A stretch of DNA of 64,000 bases from Mesorhabditis belari (lineage: Eukaryota; Nematoda; Chromadorea; Rhabditida; Rhabditidae). A program made the position numbers and the translations under genes. The stretch covers positions 203,501-267,500 of the forward strand of contig CAUEEP010000878.1 of the NCBI GenBank assembly GCA_958450365.1. Reading direction: 5' to 3'. The notes under the pieces were generated by a model. That model ran no database searches and was not told the origin of the DNA. It saw only the letters and a list, made by a program, of their open reading frames with translations. Every line of letters starts with the position of its first letter. Position 1 is the stretch's first letter. Shown piece after piece: positions 63,873 to 64,000 of the stretch.

Positions 63873-64000
63873 CGTCTTGAGTTCTCTGTGAAGTCCCTAT
63901 AACGTTGCGAAATCGCGTGGTCGAGATTTTAGTGAAAACTTTGAAGCTAAATATCTCGAAACTTTAAAAACGCCATCCTCAAACGACCTACACCGTCGAA
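63873..64000. other. Window edge, nothing recognised
   Basis: No exon, repeat or RNA signal that I can support. Confidence 0.3.

Overview
The window looks like AT-rich nuclear DNA of a nematode. Coding signal comes in short exons separated by small GT...AG introns with TTTCAG or TTTTAG acceptors. Several initiator ATGs sit 2-7 nt downstream of such an acceptor, as expected for spliced-leader trans-splicing. The gene content fits: an NK-type homeobox gene, F-box and RING/B-box genes, nematode-style 7TM chemoreceptors, a secreted TSP1 protein and a TOG-domain gene fragment. No bacterial operons, rRNA genes or CRISPR arrays were seen. Gene models were assembled by hand from exons whose phases join; they are inferences, not transcript data.

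Layout. 1-10 kb: gene-poor, with foldback elements (MITEs), a 17-bp minisatellite, tRNA-like SINE heads and a CCTAGC repeat. 10.2-17.1 kb: a PDZ gene (+) and zinc-finger-like exons (+) converge on a complete four-exon NK-class homeobox gene (-) whose introns are full of nested transposons. 19-22 kb: a small RING-like gene, a RING/B-box pseudogene and an intact F-box gene. 22.4-23.4 kb: a mosaic of copied pieces of the F-box gene, the homeobox gene, a PDZ-gene intron and a MITE. 24.7-29.7 kb: a 12-exon secreted protein with two TSP1 repeats, with about 2.8 kb of nested mariner and MITE insertions in one intron. 29.7-30.1 kb: a frameshifted pseudogene (-).

31.9-41 kb: two chemoreceptor genes (-), broken up by foldbacks, a purine-only tract, mariners and a ~580-bp inverted duplication. 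41.5-43.3 kb: a TOG-domain (XMAP215/ZYG-9-like) fragment with a nonsense codon, then a small unknown gene. 43.7-46.3 kb: an F-box fragment and a secreted Cys-rich gene with a Tc1-like element in its first intron. 46.5-64 kb: almost gene-free, with Tc1/mariner remnants (one nearly full-length mariner), SINEs, large minisatellites with higher-order structure, and foldbacks.

The genes do not form a pathway. The main biology is transposon-driven remodelling. The most notable signals are three internally deleted Tc1/mariner copies that keep open ORFs for the DNA-binding domain only, and the mosaic of neighbouring gene fragments at 22.4-23.4 kb.
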